A program made the translations under genes and the position numbers. Below, piece by piece: positions 6,666 to 16,161 of a stretch of DNA of 64,000 nucleotides; positions within the stretch are counted from its first letter, which is position 1, and each line of letters begins with the position of its first letter. The notes below the pieces were generated by a model. The model was given only the letters and a program-made list of their open reading frames with translations, was not told the origin of the DNA and searched no databases. The stretch is taken from NCBI RefSeq assembly GCF_001746415.1, contig NZ_MEHJ01000001.1:8128501-8192500 (forward strand), read 5' to 3'. The DNA comes from Streptomyces agglomeratus. GTDB taxonomy: Bacteria; Actinomycetota; Actinomycetes; Streptomycetales; Streptomycetaceae.

Positions 6666-7697
6666 TCATGCCGTCGTCTCAGGGCCAGTGACCAGCGGGT
6701 TTGTCCCGGCGTCCGCGTTGTCGCCGGCGCCGAACGCGGCGGCGATCGGGTCGAATCCGGGCGGGCTGTCCTTGAAGGTCAGGCCCATGCCGGCCAGCTT
6801 CGCCTTGAGCTCGTCGATCGACTTCGCACCGAAGTTACGGATGTCGAGCAGATCCGCCTCCGAGCGGCCCACGAGCTCACCCACGGAGTGGATGCCCTCA
6901 CGCTTGAGGCAGTTGTACGAACGGACCGTAAGCTCCAGCTCCTCGATCGGGAGCGCGAGGTCAGAGGCAAGGGCGGCGTCTGTCGGGGACGGGCCCATGT
7001 CGATGCCCTCGGCGCCGATGTTGAGCTCGCGGGCGAGCCCGAAGAGCTCGACCAGGGTCTTACCGGCCGACGCCATCGCGTCACGCGGGCGCATGGCCGG
7101 CTTGGTCTCGACGTCGACGATCAGCTTGTCGAAGTCGGTGCGCTGCTCGACACGGGTCGCCTCGACCTTGTAGGTGGCCTTGAGCACCGGGCTGTAGATG
7201 GAGTCGACCGGGATACGGCCGATCTCCTGGCCCACCTGCTTGTTCTGCACGGCGGAGACGTAGCCGCGACCGCGCTCGACGGTCAGCTCCATCTCCAGCT
7301 TGCCCTTGCCGTTCAGCGTGGCCAGGACCAGGTCCGGGTCGTGGACCTCGACACCGGCCGGCGGGGCGATGTCAGCGGCGGTGACCAGGCCGGGACCCTG
7401 CTCGCGCAGGTACATCACGACCGGCTCGTCGTGCTCCGAGGAGACGACCAGCTGCTTGATGTTGAGGATGAGGTCGGTGACGTCCTCCTTGACGCCCGGC
7501 ACAGTGGTGAACTCGTGCAGGACACCGTCGATGCGAATGCTGGTGACAGCGGCACCGGGGATCGAGGAGAGGAGCGTACGACGCAGGGAGTTGCCGAGGG
7601 TGTAGCCGAAGCCCGGTTCCAGCGGCTCGATCACGAACCGCGAGCGGAAAGCGTCGACAACCTCTTCAGTCAACGCGGGACGCTGAGCAATCAGCAT
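6666..7697 (-). CDS. RNA polymerase alpha subunit, second-copy rpoA-like gene
   Basis: A full-length alpha subunit (343 aa). The N-terminal dimerisation domain starts [20 protein letters not shown] with [19 protein letters not shown]; the C-terminal DNA/activator-binding domain carries [20 protein letters not shown] and [20 protein letters not shown] 7697 has GGAGG about 10 nt upstream and matches the Streptomyces RpoA start. It is not in a ribosomal protein operon: the neighbours are sIHF and a SET-domain remnant. Substitutions relative to the housekeeping protein as I recall it (for example an E in MYLREQG) and a different C-terminal tail ([13 protein letters not shown]) suggest a paralogue. 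It could alter promoter or activator choice when assembled into polymerase. Confidence 0.93.
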   Translation of the reverse strand: MLIAQRPALTEEVVDAFRSRFVIEPLEPGFGYTLGNSLRRTLLSSIPGAAVTSIRIDGVLHEFTTVPGVKEDVTDLILNIKQLVVSSEHDEPVVMYLREQGPGLVTAADIAPPAGVEVHDPDLVLATLNGKGKLEMELTVERGRGYVSAVQNKQVGQEIGRIPVDSIYSPVLKATYKVEATRVEQRTDFDKLIVDVETKPAMRPRDAMASAGKTLVELFGLARELNIGAEGIDMGPSPTDAALASDLALPIEELELTVRSYNCLKREGIHSVGELVGRSEADLLDIRNFGAKSIDELKAKLAGMGLTFKDSPPGFDPIAAAFGAGDNADAGTNPLVTGPETTA

Positions 7698-7867
7698 GGG
7701 GTGCTGCCTCCATTTTTCGGCGCCCGCTATTTGACGCCGTAGACACAGCAAGGATATGGGCGGTACGGCGTCACAAGGGGCCGCACCGCCCGGCTCGGGG
7801 CAAAGCACAGATTTCCGCAGGATGGAACGGCGCACAGGAGTGCTTGATCAGCGAGCTGCCGGGCGGG

Positions 7868-8278
7868 TTACCTGCGGTGGTCTCGGCGGGCGGCCGGGGC
7901 CGTGTGAGCCTGGTCGTCGATCTCGATGAGGTAAGGGGCGACGAAGCCGTCGTAGTCCGCTTTGCGCCTGGCCGGTAGATCCCGCCAACCGGTGATGCGG
8001 CCACGGCAGTGGTGCGAGCCGCACCGGCAACGGGCGGCGAAATACTCGACCGAGTAGTTCCGCATCGCATAGTCGAAAGTGATCTCGTGACCAGCGGCGA
8101 TGGGTGCGCGGGCGACGTAGTCGTGAGCACCGCTGGAATTGAGGCGGATCCCGCAATTCGGTTCACACGAGTGGTTCACCTTCGGGACAAGCCCGCCGTG
8201 CAACACGAAACGTTCCGCACCGACCTGGGAGGCGTGGGAGTGGTTGCGGTCCAGTTCACGGTCGATGGCACCAACCAT
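7868..8278 (-). pseudogene. SET-domain protein, 5'-truncated
   Basis: The C-terminal two thirds of a bacterial SET protein is clear: NHSHASQ, VNHSCEPNCGIRLN (the NHS catalytic and cofactor motif), GHEITFDYAMRNY (conserved Tyr) and the post-SET cysteines CRCGSHHCRG. The usual N-terminal strand (G-x-G-x-F/V-A) before GETVMVG is absent and the upstream sequence is unrelated. The first ATG in frame is at 8278. SET proteins transfer methyl from SAM to lysines; without its N-terminal SAM-binding segment this copy is probably inactive. Confidence 0.75.
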
Positions 8279-8554
8279 CACCGTCTCACCGACCCGGTAG
8301 GGCAGTCGGTGAAGTTGTTGAAGGACTCGACCTTGTTGGTGGCCCGCCGTCACCCGGCGCCGCGCAGGGACGGGTTCTCGTTCGTTGATCCCGTGACGGT
8401 TCAAGGGGTGGAACCTTGCTGACGCGGGGTTTCCTGACGGCCGATCACCGGCTGCGCGGACCAACGGCAGGCCGCGCTGAACGTTACGCGCGCTGACTCT
8501 TCCGGCTTCGACCGGCGCACCATGCGAGACGCGTCTGCCTCGGCCACGAGGCGC

Positions 8555-9466
8555 TCACCCTTCAGGCTGGGCGCCCGCCTTGGGCTCTTCCTCTTCGTCT
8601 TCGAGGGGGCTCAGGTTCAGTGCGACGCCGTCTGCAGTCAGCCGCGGTGCGATCTCCACCAGGCCCGGATGCAGCTCCGCGATCCTGCGCACGATCCGTC
8701 GCGGTTCTGTGTCGGCGGTCAGCGCCCGCCCGTTCCACGACGTGACCAGCGGCCCCTCCGTACGGGTGCTGTGCGGCTGGCGGTGCGCCCGGAAGTCCGA
8801 CACGTACCCGTCCAGCGCCTCGACGCACTCCGCCGACCACGGCCAGGGGTCCTTGTCGAACTCGCCGCCCTTGACCGGCAGGCGGCTCGTCACCCGGTGC
8901 TGCTCGCGGTACGTACGGTCCAGGTAGAGGCCCGTCGCCTGGAACGGCCGCAGGCCGGCGAGCAGCAGGTAGATCAGCAGCCGGTCCCTGGGGTCGGCGT
9001 ACCGGTCGGCGGCCGAGCGCATCATGCCGGACTGGCGCCGTGTCAGCTTCGGTCGTCCCGGCATCTCCGAGGAGACGCCCGGCCGGATCGCCCGCACCGG
9101 GTTGCCGGGCACCACGCCCTCGCGCACGGCGTGCTCGTAGAAGGAGAACAGTGCATAGCGGCGCCGGGCCCGCGAGCGGGGCGCCCCGTCCTTCCACTGG
9201 TTCAGCCAGGCGTCCACGTGCATGGGGACGGCCTCACACACGAGGTCACCGATGAACTGGATCCATCCGAGCGGCGGGGGCTTCTCGTCGAACGGCTCAC
9301 CGTCACGTACCGCAGCGTCGCGCCGGCGCTTCCAGTCCTCCAGGGCGGCGAGGTCGCGGGGTTCGCCGGCGGCCGTGACGGCGCCGAGAGCGCTGGAGGA
9401 CCAACCGTTTACGTCGCCGGTGGTCGGACCTGGCGGTGGCAGCGCCTGCTCGCTCTTGGCGAATGG
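8555..9466 (-). pseudogene. Tyrosine-recombinase-like remnant
   Basis: The frame is open from a stop at 9467 and has no ATG/GTG until 9241. It reads DLAALEDWKRRRDAAV, then a SAM-like core-binding domain (MHVDAWLNQWKDG, RRRYALFSFYEHAVREGVV, NPVRAI) and the start of a catalytic domain (RDRLLIYLLLAGLRPFQATG, with the first catalytic Arg in GLR). The HxxR and Tyr motifs of an active integrase are not found; the end is Glu-rich (EDEEEEPKAG). It may be a degenerate integrase or a related non-catalytic protein. Confidence 0.5.
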
Positions 9467-9505
9467 TCACCGCTCGACTGGGCTCGACCCACGGAAGATA
9501 AAGCT

Positions 9506-9679
9506 TCAATTCTTACGCAGAAACCACCAGCAGGCGAACGCGATGAATATCAAACCTGCCAAAATGCCCACGATTTCGCCCGCCGACAGAAGCTCAAAAA
9601 TTTCATCCTCCGAAGGGTGATTAATGGGGCTGTGCGGCAACGTCGACCAATATTTCATTCTGGCCAGCGTAAGAATCAT
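9506..9679 (-). CDS. Possible small membrane protein
   Basis: 57 residues ending GILAGLIFIAFACWWFLRKN, a clear C-terminal membrane helix with a positive tail, preceded by an acidic segment (PSEDEIFELLSAGE). The region (about 9480-9800) is visibly richer in A/T than its surroundings, hinting at foreign DNA. No strong ribosome-binding site supports a particular start. Function unknown. Confidence 0.35.
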   Translation of the reverse strand: MILTLARMKYWSTLPHSPINHPSEDEIFELLSAGEIVGILAGLIFIAFACWWFLRKN

Positions 9680-9980
9680 GGCATGAACAATGCTGAGGGG
9701 GCGAGCTTTTTGAGGTGCATTTGAGCTTCCTCTTTGCGCTTTCGAGCGCCGCCCGCGACATCGTCTCGATATTCGGAGTAGGAACGTCCTGCGACAGTCG
9801 AGGCCGAGCGGCTTGCCACCAGCCAGGAGATCTTGTATGTCTGACGACTCCCATCCTCCCCGCCCGGCCGCCCTGGGACCTGATGCGACCCATCCTGTGC
9901 ATTCGAGGCGGGTGCACACGGTGCACCGAGTTGCGGTGCGCCTCGGGCCTGGGGCTGTCGAGTGCCGACAGACTTGGTTC

Positions 9981-10577
9981 ATGAAGCTGCCTGAGATCGC
10001 GATCGCCGTCGCTATTGGTAGTTCCCTGTTCACGCTTGGCAACATGCTCGTCTCAGTCATGACCTACAGGCGGGTACGGCCGAACGTCAAAGTGCGGCTC
10101 TGGCGAACAGGTGTGGCTACGACCACCGCAGGCGATACCGACGGGAGCGAGTACCAGTTCATCCTGCGATTTCTCAACAACGGAGGAACACCTGTATCGG
10201 TGGAACGCATCGAAATAATGGCGTACCGCAGACGCTTCCACCCATGCGAGTGGGACGGTCTCCTGCTCATCGGGCTCGGCCTGGGCGTGATGCTGACCCC
10301 GTCCGTCAACGTCGTCCAGTCGAGCTTCCCCGAGGAACAACAGGGAGAGATCTCGGGCCTGTCCCGCAGCGTGTCGAACCTCGGCTCGTCCTTCGGCACG
10401 GCCATCGCCGGCACCATCCTCGTCGCCGGCCTCACCAAGGGCGCCTACGCCGCCGCCATGATCACCCTGGCCGCCATCGGCCTCGCCGGCCTCGCCGCGG
10501 CAGCACTCCTGCCCCGAGAAACAGGGGCCCCGAACACACGTGTCTCTCGGACCAAGCCCCCACCAACCCGTCCTTAG
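9981..10577 (+). pseudogene. Chimera: membrane protein 5' part fused to MFS transporter 3' end
   Basis: From ATG 9981 the first ~85 residues (one TM segment AIAVAIGSSLFTLGNMLVSV, then FILRFLNNGGTPVSVERIEI) resemble a small membrane protein with an immunoglobulin-like beta region. After about 10250 the frame becomes the C-terminal end of an EmrB/QacA-type major facilitator: LTPSVNVVQSSFPEEQQGE, then GLSRSVSNLGSSFGTAIAGT and two last membrane helices. The join at about 10235-10255 keeps the frame open but merges two unrelated genes, so it is a recombination scar and probably non-functional. Confidence 0.7.
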
Positions 10578-10592
10578 CTCTTCCTGACCCCG

Positions 10593-12029
10593 TCAGGCCG
10601 CCGGTAGTTCCTCCGCCGGTAGCCGACCCGCGCGTACCGCGTCGACCAGGGCCTGGTGGTCACGCTCGTTCTGGTCGGCGTATGCCTCCGCGAACGTGGC
10701 GAGTGCCCGGTCGAACGAGTCGCCGCTCCCCAGGTACGAGGCGATCGCGATGCGGTCGCCGGACCGCGCGTGCGCACGAGCCAGCGTGACCCCGCACAGT
10801 TCGCCGAACGCCCTCATGTCCTTCGGCCGCATCCTCTCCGGCATGGCGATGCCCTTCCAGTCGCGCAGCTGGCGGACGTAGAAGTCGCGCTGCTTGCCGT
10901 CGATCCCGTCCACCCGTTCCCAGCCGAGGAAGATGTCGCTCGTGGCCTGCATCAGCCGCTGGCCCGAGACCACCCGCTCGCCCTGGTTGAGGTAGCGGCT
11001 GGTGCCGACGTGTGCGGCGAGTACGGAGGTGTCGGCTTCCTTGGCCTGGAGGAAGAGCGGGTCCTGGCCGTCCCGGCCGAGCAGGAGGAAGATCCAGCAT
11101 CGGGTGCCGACGCTGCCGACGCCGACCACCTTGCGGGCGACGTCGGCCAGGCGGTAGTCCGCCAGGAGCGTGCGCCGGTCGGAAGCCAGAGTGCTGCCGT
11201 ACCGCTCGATCAGGCCGCGGAACTGGCGCTCCAGCGCGCTGCGTTCGATGTCCGGCAGCAGGTCGCCGGCCGGGATGAGCAGCGGGGGGTCCGCCGCGAT
11301 TCTGGGCGTGCCGTCGACCGTCTCGGTGAGCTTGTCGAAAGCCTCGAGGCTGTCGCGGGTGCGGGCCTTCGCCATCGCGCGGGCCAGGTTCTTCCGACCG
11401 CGCTTCGTTCCGTGGAGCCGACCTGAGGCCAGGGACTCGAGGAGGTCCGCGTCGATCTTCGCGTACCAGATGTCGAGGTTGCCCGTGCCCGCGAAGCGGA
11501 TCATCGCCTCGCGGTACGAACGGACCGTGGCGCTCACGATGCGGGCGCGCTGGGCGTCGTCGAAGCCGTTGGCCCGGCCCGCGATGACGAGACTCGCCGA
11601 CAGCCGTTTGACGTCCCACTCCCAGGGGCCCGGCAGCGTCTCGTCGAAGTCGTTGATGTCGAACACCAACTGCCTCTCCGGCGAAGCGAGCAGACGGAAA
11701 TTTAGCAGGTGCGCGTCCCCGCACAGCTGTGCCGTGAGTCCCGAGCGAGGACTGGCGGCCAGGTCGGACGCCATGATCGCGGCGGCGCCCCGGTAGAAGC
11801 GGAACGGGGACTCCATCATCCGGCCGTAGCGGATCGGGACGAGTTCGGGCACGCGTGCCGCGGACTGCGCCTCCAAGATCGCCAGTGAGTCCGGCCGGTC
11901 AGGAGACGGCTTGTACACGGCGTGGGCAGCCCGCGGTGAGCGGCGGCGCGCCTCCTTGCCGAGAGCGGCGCGTTCCTCAGGTGTGGTGTGAGGCGCGGCG
12001 CGCATCGCCGTGGTCGCGTTCTGGGACAT
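10593..12029 (-). CDS. DUF2252-family protein
   Basis: Full-length (478 aa) member of DUF2252. Typical motifs are FRFYRGAAAIMASDL, LCGDAHLLNFRLLASPERQL, FDINDFDETLPGPWEWDVKR, FLQAKEADTSVL and LARAHARSGD. The HGD/DFD-like pattern recalls the kinase-like fold of phosphotransferases, but no reaction is established for the family. It converges with the MFS chimera (16 bp between the stops). Confidence 0.9.
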   Translation of the reverse strand: MSQNATTAMRAAPHTTPEERAALGKEARRRSPRAAHAVYKPSPDRPDSLAILEAQSAARVPELVPIRYGRMMESPFRFYRGAAAIMASDLAASPRSGLTAQLCGDAHLLNFRLLASPERQLVFDINDFDETLPGPWEWDVKRLSASLVIAGRANGFDDAQRARIVSATVRSYREAMIRFAGTGNLDIWYAKIDADLLESLASGRLHGTKRGRKNLARAMAKARTRDSLEAFDKLTETVDGTPRIAADPPLLIPAGDLLPDIERSALERQFRGLIERYGSTLASDRRTLLADYRLADVARKVVGVGSVGTRCWIFLLLGRDGQDPLFLQAKEADTSVLAAHVGTSRYLNQGERVVSGQRLMQATSDIFLGWERVDGIDGKQRDFYVRQLRDWKGIAMPERMRPKDMRAFGELCGVTLARAHARSGDRIAIASYLGSGDSFDRALATFAEAYADQNERDHQALVDAVRAGRLPAEELPAA

Positions 12030-12174
12030 CGAAGGCCCTCCTGCCTGGCCCTACGGCGGTTGGGACGCCCGGCACCCGCCCCGCACGGGGCGCATCGGGC
12101 AGCAGGACTTCGTGGTCTTCTGCCCAAACGTGGCCGCGCGGATCATCGACGACGGTGGGCGTCTGCTCTCAGCC

Positions 12175-12488
12175 CTAAGACCCGATCTCGGTATCGGCGA
12201 CGGCGATGGCGATGCCGAGTGCCGTGGCGATGTTGCCCGCTGCCGTCATGACGCGGGCGGTGCCCACGATGGGTGCGATGGCGACCAGGACGTCCTGCAG
12301 CTGTTCGGTGGTCAAACCGGTCTTGAGGGCGGGGTCGATATGGGCCACGTAGGAGATGGGCGGGGCGTCCGAGGCGGCGAGTGCCGCGATGCGCGTGAGG
12401 ATGAGCATGTCCGGGGGCAGCCCGCACCGCTCGATCGAGTCGACCGGGCGAGGGTGTCCAGGACAGGGGTTTCCGATGCAGTGGACAT
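12175..12488 (-). pseudogene. Carboxymuconolactone decarboxylase (AhpD-like) gene with frameshift
   Basis: ATG 12488 with GGAGG upstream begins MSTASETPVLDTLAR. The frame is lost around 12440 and the rest continues in another frame: DSIERCGLPPDMLILTRIAA, then KTGLTTEQLQDVLVAIAPIV and GTARVMTAAGNIATALGIAI. That body matches the CMD/AhpD fold but without the CxxC redox pair, like the small Streptomyces CMD proteins. A short deletion at the join explains the shift. Probably inactive. Confidence 0.7.
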
Positions 12489-12736
12489 GTCGCATGCCCT
12501 CCTGGTGAGTTTTCCAGCCCGAGAGATGTACGAGGCGGAAGAAACCGAGTTCCGCGAGCTCGGGAGTTCTCCTCAACCGTAGAACCCATTCGGCTCTCGC
12601 GCATGGAGGCGCAGGGTTCGCAGAGACCCCAACCGCCCGGTCAGGCACCCCTTCGCCTGCCCATGGAGATGTTCAATCCAGTGCAATGACACCAGAATGG
12701 CTGCTATCTACCCTTTGTGTCGGATCGGAGACACCC

Positions 12737-13105
12737 ATGAAGGACCTCAAGTTCGAGCAGAAGCGCTCGCTCTCACGCCTTGAGGCGGCTGACCAGCTCA
12801 CGGCACTCGCAGCCGCGTTGCGGGAGGGCGGAGAAGCCGAACTGGAACTCGGCCCCACAACGCTGAGCCTGCGGATCCCCGACGACCTTCGCAGTGAGGT
12901 GGAGGTCGAGATCGGTGACGGCGAGATCGAGCTGGAGATCGAGTTCAAGTGGCCGACCGCACCGATCCGGACGGCACCATCGCGGACGGTCGCGGGAACG
13001 GAGAAGGCCGCAGGGCGGAAGAACGCGGCCGCCAAGCCTGCCCGGAGCGGCACAGGAACCGGCAGGAACAAAGGCACGAAGCGGTCCGCCACGAAAACGC
13101 CCTGA
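12737..13105 (+). CDS. Amphi-Trp domain protein
   Basis: 122 residues. The N-terminal ~75 residues match the amphi-Trp domain (KDLKFEQKRSLSRLEAADQL, then ELELGPTTLSLRIPD and ELEIEFKWP), a small sandwich domain of unknown role frequent in actinobacteria and archaea. The C-terminal ~45 residues are a Lys/Ala-rich basic tail (GRKNAAAKPARSG) that may contact nucleic acid. ATG 12737 has GGAGA upstream. Confidence 0.85.
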   Translation: MKDLKFEQKRSLSRLEAADQLTALAAALREGGEAELELGPTTLSLRIPDDLRSEVEVEIGDGEIELEIEFKWPTAPIRTAPSRTVAGTEKAAGRKNAAAKPARSGTGTGRNKGTKRSATKTP

Positions 13106-13371
13106 GTGGTGCCGGAAACCTCGTGCTGACCACCATGCCCTGATCGGCGCGCAGCCGGCCCCGTTGAAGGCCAGGGCGGGTGGCGTTCGCAGACGGGCCC
13201 GTCACGGGTTTCTTCCGATCCGAGGCACCACCTTCATGGCACCTGCGGCGGGCCGGAGCTACCACTCCGGGGCGACCGCGGCTCGCCCGTACAGCCCACC
13301 TGGGCGGGCCGTCTCGCCGTGAAGCGGCGGAAATGGAGGCAGTCCAATCCCTCAGGAGCCCCGGAGCACCC

Positions 13372-14709
13372 ATGACCAGCTCACACGAGCCGCCCGAGCC
13401 TGCTGCCGTCCCGGAGGCGGGCGGGGGTGACGCGAAGGGGAGCGGGCCGGGGCACGGCTCGGCGGCCACGCGGATCACGCGGAAGACCGCCTCGGCGGTG
13501 CTCATCGTGCTCACCTGCATCCTCGTGCCGGTCGCACTGCTCACAGTCTGGGTGCACGACATCGCGCTGGACACCGACCGGTACGTGGCAACGGTCTCGC
13601 CGCTGGCCTCGGATCCGGCGATCGAGGACGCGGCGGTCAAGCGCATCACCCATGCCGCGGACGTGAGGGTGGACGGCAGCCAAGCAGCCTCGGACATCGC
13701 CGCGTGGCTGCAGGCAGAGGGGCTGCCGCCCCGCGCCGCGCAGGCGGTGAAAGGACTGGGCCCCCAGCTCGATACCGCGGTCAACAGCACGGTCGAGAAG
13801 GTGGCCACCCGCTTCGTACAGAGCGACCGCTTCGAGCGGATCTGGACGAACGCCAACCGGGCCGCCCACAACGCCGTCGTGCACGCGCTCACCGGCGAGG
13901 GCCGTGGCGCCGTGGGGGTGGAGGGCGGGACGGTCACTCTCGACGTCGGGGAAGCCGTCGACCAGGTCAAACAGTCGCTCGTGGACGCCGGGCTGTCCCC
14001 GGCTGCCAAGATCCCCGAAGTCGACAAGCAGATGGTGCTCTTCCAGTCCGACGAGTTGGACAAGATCCGCAAGGGCGCCCATGCGCTGGATGTGATCGGG
14101 AACTGGCTTCCCGTGCTCGTGGTGGTGATCGGCGCGGCCGGCGTGCTGCTGGCGCACCGGCGCCGCCGCGCCCTGGCGCGTACGGCTCTCGGCGCGGCCT
14201 TCGCCTGCCTGGCCGTCGCCGTCGTCCTGGTCATCGCCCGCCGCTACTACCTGGACCACCTCCCGCCCCAGGTCCAGTCGGAAGCCGCCGCGGCAGCCGT
14301 CTTCGACACCCTCCTGCACTTCCTGAGGGTCAGCCTGCGCACGGCGATGGTGCTCGGTCTCGTCATCGCGCTCGGCGCCTACCTGATCGGCCCCGGACGA
14401 CTCCCGCGCGCGATCCGAGGCACCTCCGAGCACGCCGCAGGCTCCGCGGCGCAGTGGGCCTACGCCCGCCAGGTCCGCACCGGCCGGGTGGGGACCTGGA
14501 CCGAGGCCCACCGCCAGTGGATCGCCCTGGCCGCCCTGCTGATCGTGGCCCTGGCCTTCGCGCTCTGGAACCACCCGACGGCCCTGACCATCCTGCTCCT
14601 GGTCATCATCCTGCTCGCCGTACTCGCGCTGCTCGCCCTCCTCGCCGCGACCGGCCGCGCCACCGCTGATGCCGAGCGGGCGACGCAGCGGCCGGAGGGC
14701 GGCGAGTGA
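13372..14709 (+). CDS. Multi-pass integral membrane protein
   Basis: 445 residues from ATG 13372. One membrane helix near residues 43-62 (VLIVLTCILVPVALLTVWVH) is followed by an extracytoplasmic helical domain of about 190 residues (DTDRYVATVSPLASDPAIED, FVQSDRFERIWTNANRAAHN), then four further helices from WLPVLVVVIGAAGVLLA onward and a short cytoplasmic tail. The HDIALDTDRYVATVSPLASD motif is common to a conserved Streptomyces membrane family without known function. Confidence 0.85.
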   Translation: MTSSHEPPEPAAVPEAGGGDAKGSGPGHGSAATRITRKTASAVLIVLTCILVPVALLTVWVHDIALDTDRYVATVSPLASDPAIEDAAVKRITHAADVRVDGSQAASDIAAWLQAEGLPPRAAQAVKGLGPQLDTAVNSTVEKVATRFVQSDRFERIWTNANRAAHNAVVHALTGEGRGAVGVEGGTVTLDVGEAVDQVKQSLVDAGLSPAAKIPEVDKQMVLFQSDELDKIRKGAHALDVIGNWLPVLVVVIGAAGVLLAHRRRRALARTALGAAFACLAVAVVLVIARRYYLDHLPPQVQSEAAAAAVFDTLLHFLRVSLRTAMVLGLVIALGAYLIGPGRLPRAIRGTSEHAAGSAAQWAYARQVRTGRVGTWTEAHRQWIALAALLIVALAFALWNHPTALTILLLVIILLAVLALLALLAATGRATADAERATQRPEGGE

Positions 14710-15107
14710 ACGGTTCGCCCATTCTCGACGGCTATGGGGAAGGCGACCTGCGGGTGATGGCCATCACCGAGGCAGGCAGGGCGCGATGAAACGGCAACGG
14801 AGCTCCTCGCGAACGAGCTGTCTTGGACGACCGCCTGTACCAACGAGCTCCGTTGCTCTACGAACCGTGACGCGGGGGCGGGGCCTTGCCTCTCATCAGT
14901 CGGTTGGTGAGGGGCCGAGCGTGCGAGCGTCGCGGTTCTGACCGCGTCGGGGGCTTACGCCTGGGTGAGCTGACCCTCCATGCGGCCGCGACCGCCTACG
15001 CCACTTGAGATCTCCTCGTACGATGCGCTGGCGACGGGTGACTACCGGCTCACACGTCGGCGAGCTGAGGCTGTGTAGTCCGGAACTCCGCACTGGCTGC
15101 TCACGGT
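14710..15107. other. 400-bp stretch without a gene
   Basis: No supported gene. It includes the inverted repeat at 14794-14856 and short stop-free tracts that look like eroded coding sequence. Confidence 0.5.
14794..14856 (+). terminator. Inverted repeat, possible terminator
   Basis: GCAACGGAGCTC (14794-14805) is followed 39 nt later by its exact complement GAGCTCCGTTGC (14845-14856). It lies 85 nt beyond the membrane protein stop. No T run follows, so it may be a factor-assisted terminator or a remnant of a mobile element. Confidence 0.4.
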
Positions 15108-15431
15108 TCAGGTCAGCTTGCCTGCCGTGAAGGTGAACGGGAGCGTGTTCGTCTTACCGGGAACCCACGCGGTGCCGCGCGCCCTCCAGGGCAACCTTCG
15201 CTCCACCGTGCCGCCGGAATATGTCGTGGCGGTGCCGCTGTAGCTGGCGAGGCCGCAACCAACCGCGTCGCCCCTACGCGGCCACCTGATGAACCAGAAA
15301 ATGTCCTCGACGCTCGGCGTCTGCTCTGACGCGTAGAGCTGCACCGCAACGCAGAAGCCGCAGACTCCGACCGGGGGCACAGCACCAGTTAAGAGGCCGT
15401 TCTGGTCAACCGACACTTCTACATCCGACAA
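15108..15431 (-). CDS. Hypothetical protein, probably 5'-truncated
   Basis: An open frame of 107 codons beginning at TTG 15431 (or the GTG a few codons later). It reads like the C-terminal part of a beta-rich, perhaps secreted, protein: VQLYASEQTPSVEDIFWFI and TATTYSGGTVERRLPW. It starts exactly where the upstream phosphotransferase gene breaks off (15441), so a deletion probably removed the 5' end of this gene and the 3' end of the other. No family recognised. Confidence 0.45.
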   Translation of the reverse strand: MSDVEVSVDQNGLLTGAVPPVGVCGFCVAVQLYASEQTPSVEDIFWFIRWPRRGDAVGCGLASYSGTATTYSGGTVERRLPWRARGTAWVPGKTNTLPFTFTAGKLT

Positions 15432-15440
15432 GCGACTTGC

Positions 15441-16028
15441 CTAGTGAAGTTCCTGGTTGTCGCCGTGGATGTAGCCGAGCGGCACCGGGCCGACGCGGCG
15501 CAGCTGGGCCGCGTAGTCGCGGACCAGCTTCTGCTCGCCTCCGGTGAGCCGGTCCCCGGCGCGGCCCAGGTACTTCTCCGCGCCGTCGGCCGCGGCCCCC
15601 AGAGCCCCTTCGGCCTCCGCCCGGTCGCCGCGGTCGAGTTCACCGGCTTCGTGGAGCCGGGCGCACAGCATGCCGGCCTGCGCGTGTACGGCCCGCCACA
15701 CGGCGCAGGACAGACCCAACCCCGGCGCCGGAGCGCCCGGCGCGACCGTGAGCAGCAAGGCCAAGTCCTCCGCGCGGCTGTCGAGGAGTTGAGGAGCCCG
15801 GCTGTGCCCGAGCGTGGGAACGACATGGCGGAAGGCCCTGGTCTCGCGGGCGAAGAACTTCGCCGAGGGCGAGACCTTCACGTACCAGCGGCCCCCGTCC
15901 TGGCCGGCCAGCTCCCACACTCGGGAGCGGTGCCAGTCGTGTGAGGCGTCGCGTACGACTGCGGCCGGCCCGATGCGCTGCTCCGCCCAGTCCTGCACCG
16001 TCGCGGGAAGGGGTTTCGTCTGCCTCAC
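15441..16028 (-). pseudogene. Aminoglycoside phosphotransferase-family gene, 3'-truncated
   Basis: 195 codons of an APH/choline-kinase-type protein. RWYVKVSPSAKFFARETRAF has the ATP-anchoring Lys and the helix-C Glu; LCARLHEAGELDRGD is the usual mid helix; GPVPLGYIHGDNQELH reaches the catalytic HGD loop and stops. The DxD magnesium loop and about 80 further residues are missing. The truncation point coincides with the start of the neighbouring partial gene, indicating a deletion. Inactive. Confidence 0.75.
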
Positions 16029-16161
16029 GTCGTGCTCCTCGCGCTCGAGTGCGCAGTGTGCGAGGAGCGGGGTACGAAGGCATTGGCAGCGGACAGGGAT
16101 GGGGGCACGATTCCTCCTTGAGGGGCCCCGTCCGCATGTTGGTGGGACGGGGCGAAGCGGA

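Noticed and set aside
8279..8464. Possible Tn3-family transposase remnant upstream of the SET fragment
   Set aside because: One frame contains ATNKVESFNNFT-like residues that recall Tn3 transposases, but the stretch is too short and frames do not agree.
14713..14790. Short coding-like tail (EGDLRVMAITEAGRAR) after the membrane protein gene
   Set aside because: Too short to assign and lacks a start; possibly a remnant.
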